DNA of 64,000 nucleotides from Chloroflexota bacterium (GTDB lineage: Bacteria; Chloroflexota; Anaerolineae; Aggregatilineales; UBA2796), in assembly GCA_021325095.1 (NCBI GenBank), contig JAJPHV010000131.1, positions 62,001-126,000 of the forward strand, written 5' to 3'. Below, in pieces: positions 61,237 through 64,000 of the stretch (position 1 is the stretch's first letter; every line of letters starts with the position of its first letter). The position numbers were made by a program, and so were the translations under genes. The notes under the pieces were generated by a model that searched no databases, was not told the origin of the DNA, and saw nothing but the letters and a program-made list of their open reading frames with translations.

Positions 61237-62469
61237 ATGTCTTCAAAGTTGCGGGACCGACAATGGCTGGTCACTCTGATCCTGATCTGGCTGGCCTGGG
61301 CCATTATCCTGTTCACCTACCAGGCGCTCATTCCGGGGCGGCTCCAGCCCAGGCGGCCCGATTATGCGCTGAACTGGACGCCCAACGAAACGGGCCTGCA
61401 CAGCCAGGACAACAAACCCTACCTGCTCGATCCCTTCCTGAATACGCAGGTCTCCTGGGATTCCGAGTATTACATCTCTATCTCGATAGCAGGCTACGAT
61501 GATCCCGCCAGCCGGACGGTCAGGACGCGCGACGGGAGCCGGTTGCCCCTCAATTATGCCTTTTTCCCCCTGTACCCGATGGCAATGCGCGTGGTCATGG
61601 CCCCGTTGTCGCTGCTGGGCCTTACGTCTGTCGCTACCTCGACGCTGGCGGGCGTGCTGATCTCACTGCTTGGAACGCTGGGTGCAATGGTTGCCCTGTA
61701 CTATCTGGTACGTTCAGACATGGACGAATCGGGCAGTATCCGCACGGCGTACTATCTGCTTATCTTCCCGACGGGCTTTTTCCTGGCACAGGTCTATACC
61801 GAGGGGTTGTTTGTTGGACTGGCCTTTGGCTGTCTGGCAGCGCTAAAATGTCGGCGTTTCGCGCTGGCAGCGGCGCTGGCGGCGCTGGCGGCCTGGACAC
61901 GTGCCGTTGGCGTGCTGTTGTTTGTCCCACTGGGCCTCGCCTGGATCGTGGAAGTACGACAGAGCGGAACGCTGACATCCCGTCATGTAATCTGGCATGG
62001 ACTGCTGACGCTGGCTCCGCTGGCTGCCTTCCTGATCTGGCAGCAGTTGCTTGGCACGCAGTTCAACGCCGTTGAAGCCAGCTTTTTCTCGCGCGGCCTC
62101 TTGCAGATCGGCAAGTCGATCACGGCCTGGCAGGAAGCGCTGAGGAGTCTACAGGGACAAAACGGCTCGCAGGCAGCGGTCTACTACCTGATCGAGTTCG
62201 GGACGGTATTCCTGGCGCTGGTCGCGTGCCTGGCGACGCTGCGCCGTTACCCCGGTGTGGCGCTCTTTGGCCTGCTCGTTGTCATTGTTTCTGTTACCAG
62301 CGGCGTGGCCCAGAGCATGAGCCGCTACGTGCTGGCTGTGCCATCCCTCTTCATCTTTCTGAGCCGCCTGGGAAAGCACGAAGCCTTTGACCGGGCGTGG
62401 ACGCTGGCAAGCATTTTGCTGATGGGTGTGCTGGCACTGCTATATACCTACGATATGTGGGTCGCCTGA
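61237..62469 (+). CDS. PIG-V-like mannosyltransferase (GT-C membrane glycosyltransferase)
   Basis: 410 residues with about nine hydrophobic helices. The first loop carries the GT-C acidic motif in QVSWDSEYYISISIAGYDD and NYAFFPLYPMAMRVVMAPLS, as in PIG-V/Gpi18-related bacterial enzymes that use polyprenyl-phosphate-mannose outside the membrane. Later FPTGFFLAQVYTEGLFVGLA is also typical. Target glycan unknown. Start ATG 61237 with GGAAGG upstream. Confidence 0.82.
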   Translation: MSSKLRDRQWLVTLILIWLAWAIILFTYQALIPGRLQPRRPDYALNWTPNETGLHSQDNKPYLLDPFLNTQVSWDSEYYISISIAGYDDPASRTVRTRDGSRLPLNYAFFPLYPMAMRVVMAPLSLLGLTSVATSTLAGVLISLLGTLGAMVALYYLVRSDMDESGSIRTAYYLLIFPTGFFLAQVYTEGLFVGLAFGCLAALKCRRFALAAALAALAAWTRAVGVLLFVPLGLAWIVEVRQSGTLTSRHVIWHGLLTLAPLAAFLIWQQLLGTQFNAVEASFFSRGLLQIGKSITAWQEALRSLQGQNGSQAAVYYLIEFGTVFLALVACLATLRRYPGVALFGLLVVIVSVTSGVAQSMSRYVLAVPSLFIFLSRLGKHEAFDRAWTLASILLMGVLALLYTYDMWVA

Positions 62470-62522
62470 AAGTTGTGGACTACAATGGTGGCAGTCTCCT
62501 GACTTCTTCAAGGGATACCACC

Positions 62523-63152
62523 ATGAAAACTATTTTGTGCTACGGCGATTCTAATACCTGGGGGGCAGACCCGGCCATCGAAGATAATCGGCTGGCCCGC
62601 GACGTGCGCTGGCCGGGCGTCCTGCGCAACGCGCTAGGCGATGGCTACCTGGTGATCGAAGAGGGGCTGAACGGGCGCACCACTGTCTGGGATGACCCCA
62701 TCGAAGGCTACAAAAATGGCAAAGAGTATCTGATTCCCTGCCTGAACACCCACAAACCGCTCGACCTGGTGATCGTCATGCTCGGCACGAACGACCTGAA
62801 GAAGCGCTTTTCGCTGTCACCCTATGACATCGCGGCGGGCGCAGGGGTGTTGATCAAAATGATTCAGCAAAGCGAATGTGGCTACAACAAGAGCGCCCCC
62901 AAAGCACTGCTCATGTGCCCACCGCCTGTCGGCAAATTGAGCAAATATGCCGACATGTTTGAGGACGCCGTGCCGCGCTCTAAGCGCCTGGCCGAGCATT
63001 ACCGGCGAGTGGCCGAAGAACTGGGCTGCGAATTCTTCGACACCTCAAAGGTGATCGTATCCAGCGACCTGGACGGCATTCATTTCGAGCCGGGCGAGCA
63101 TCAAAAGCTCGGCCTGGCTGTTGCCGCCGAGGTCAGGCGCATTTTAGGCTAG
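62523..63152 (+). CDS. SGNH/GDSL-family hydrolase (arylesterase or acetylxylan-esterase-like)
   Basis: 209 residues, cytoplasmic. SGNH blocks are clear: ILCYGDSNTWGADP (Ser nucleophile, block I), GLNGRTT (block II Gly), VMLGTNDLKKRF (block III Asn) and DGIHFEPGEHQKLG (block V Asp/His). Close in layout to serine esterases that deacetylate sugars. ATG 62523 is preferred over upstream in-frame starts inside the previous gene. Confidence 0.9.
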   Translation: MKTILCYGDSNTWGADPAIEDNRLARDVRWPGVLRNALGDGYLVIEEGLNGRTTVWDDPIEGYKNGKEYLIPCLNTHKPLDLVIVMLGTNDLKKRFSLSPYDIAAGAGVLIKMIQQSECGYNKSAPKALLMCPPPVGKLSKYADMFEDAVPRSKRLAEHYRRVAEELGCEFFDTSKVIVSSDLDGIHFEPGEHQKLGLAVAAEVRRILG

Positions 63153-63159
63153 GTGGGGC

Positions 63160-63915
63160 CTACACCCACCCGTCCGGCCCTTCGTCGAAGAGCTGATCGT
63201 CAAGCTCGTCCGCGTTATCGCCAAACAGGTTGTCGAAGGGCGTGGCGTCCTTCGGCATCAACGTTTCCTCAATCCACGATACGGCACGCCCCAGGCGGCG
63301 GTTGAAGGTGCGGAAATCGTTGATGCCCACGTTGTAGGCCACAGTTTGCAGCATCCGCACAAGGCGATGGTAGGCTGCTTCCACCAGCGGGCTGGTTCCT
63401 TCGGGGAACACCACGTCGAGGTTCGGGCAGCCTGCCAGGAAGACCACCGTAGCAAACGAGATCAGGTTGAAGTGTTCGACAGTCTCCGGTTCCAGGCTGG
63501 CGCTCCACTGCTTTTCGGCGGGCGGCATCAGATAAAGCTGCGCCTTGAGGTTGTTGCGCACGTAGCGCCACGCGCCAATTGCCAACTGGGTCTTCCAGTC
63601 GTCCTCAACGCCGATGAGCGTATTGAAGCCACGCAAGTACATTGCCATTTCGATAATGGCATCCACCAGGGTCGCGGGGTCGTCTGTGTACAGGATCAGC
63701 TCATCCGTTTCCATGTCAAAGGTGAAGGGGTCTTGCAGCGGCGTGGTCTGCACCAGCCCCACATGATCCATGTTTAATACAAACGAGCGATCATGCAGCG
63801 TGAGCGCGGCCAGGATCGCCTCCTCATAATCCGTCCCGCCCGCATCGACGGCGTCGATAATCGCCTGGATCGACGTAGAATCGGATTTGTCCACATAGTA
63901 GGTGCTTTTTGTCAT
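63160..63915 (-). CDS. Uncharacterised soluble protein
   Basis: 251 residues, no recognised family and no membrane segment. The middle is helical (LVDAIIEMAMYLRGFNTLIG; AIGAWRYVRNNLKAQLYLMP), the C-terminus very acidic (NLFGDNADELDDQLFDEGPD). Convergent with the SGNH gene. Its upstream gap runs to the window end; the last 85 bases are AT-rich and may include its promoter. Confidence 0.6.
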   Translation of the reverse strand: MTKSTYYVDKSDSTSIQAIIDAVDAGGTDYEEAILAALTLHDRSFVLNMDHVGLVQTTPLQDPFTFDMETDELILYTDDPATLVDAIIEMAMYLRGFNTLIGVEDDWKTQLAIGAWRYVRNNLKAQLYLMPPAEKQWSASLEPETVEHFNLISFATVVFLAGCPNLDVVFPEGTSPLVEAAYHRLVRMLQTVAYNVGINDFRTFNRRLGRAVSWIEETLMPKDATPFDNLFGDNADELDDQLFDEGPDGWV

Positions 63916-64000
63916 CGTCCTGTCCCGGCTCAGTGATCACATCATCAGACACCTATCATTTTACCCTATAACCAACCGGAATTGAATATGATTGGATGTG

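Overview
The window is about 60% GC in most parts, densely coded on both strands, and looks like a chromosomal segment of a Chloroflexota (Anaerolineae-like) bacterium. This placement is an inference from gene style: lipid- or cell-surface binding proteins with Pro/Thr 'PTPTP' linkers, SH3 and CARDB domains, a DUF4342 protein, a stand-alone Clp N-domain protein, DUF559 with GAGAGGGGG palindromes, and a 2-oxoacid dehydrogenase operon. No rRNA gene is present to fix the taxonomy. One tRNA gene (Cys, GCA) is present.

Layout. 1-5.7 kb: the 3' part of a surface-polysaccharide locus of lower GC (asparagine synthase-like protein, glycosyltransferase, initiating phosphoglycosyl transferase, two GNAT-fold enzymes). 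5.9-20.5 kb: a methyltransferase, a secreted branched-chain-type binding protein, DUF4342, two gene remnants, a complete peptide/nickel-type ABC transporter operon (interrupted by a DUF559 unit with inverted palindromic ends), a Clp-N protein, an XdhC-family protein, a methyltransferase and a membrane thioredoxin. 20.5-25.4 kb: TPR/membrane, FHA, glyoxalase-fold and atypical response-regulator genes around tRNA-Cys. 25.4-33.5 kb: a large six-hairpin glycosidase-like protein, then a leftward operon for a branched-chain-type 2-oxoacid dehydrogenase (E1 alpha, E1 beta, an AAC(2')-like acetyltransferase, E2). 33.7-39.3 kb: VanY-like peptidase, Hsp20, Ser/Thr kinase, hybrid sensor kinase and PspA.

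39.45-41.44 kb is the most remarkable region. A consensus promoter drives a roughly 290-nt structured RNA that ends in an intrinsic terminator, directly upstream of a TROVE/Ro60 (Rsr) gene. The RNA reads as three tandem Y-RNA modules with the same spaced motif. The last has a tRNA-like T-arm (YrlA-like). The middle one carries a perfect copy of the 23S rRNA sarcin-ricin loop core at the tip of a hairpin. I know of no described Y RNA with this design.

41.7-51.2 kb: a sugar uptake and catabolism operon (SorC-type regulator, binding protein, unknown glycosidase-like protein, permease, ATPase with a degenerate second site, SIS isomerase, PfkB kinase) with GC-rich hairpins pressed against three of the start codons. 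51.2-64 kb: ParA-like ATPase and GAF protein, RmlD-like and SqdB-like nucleotide-sugar enzymes, c-di-AMP receptor-like protein, GalT, MutM, a GH36 alpha-galactosidase, a PIG-V-like mannosyltransferase behind a LacI-type operator, an SGNH hydrolase and an unknown protein.
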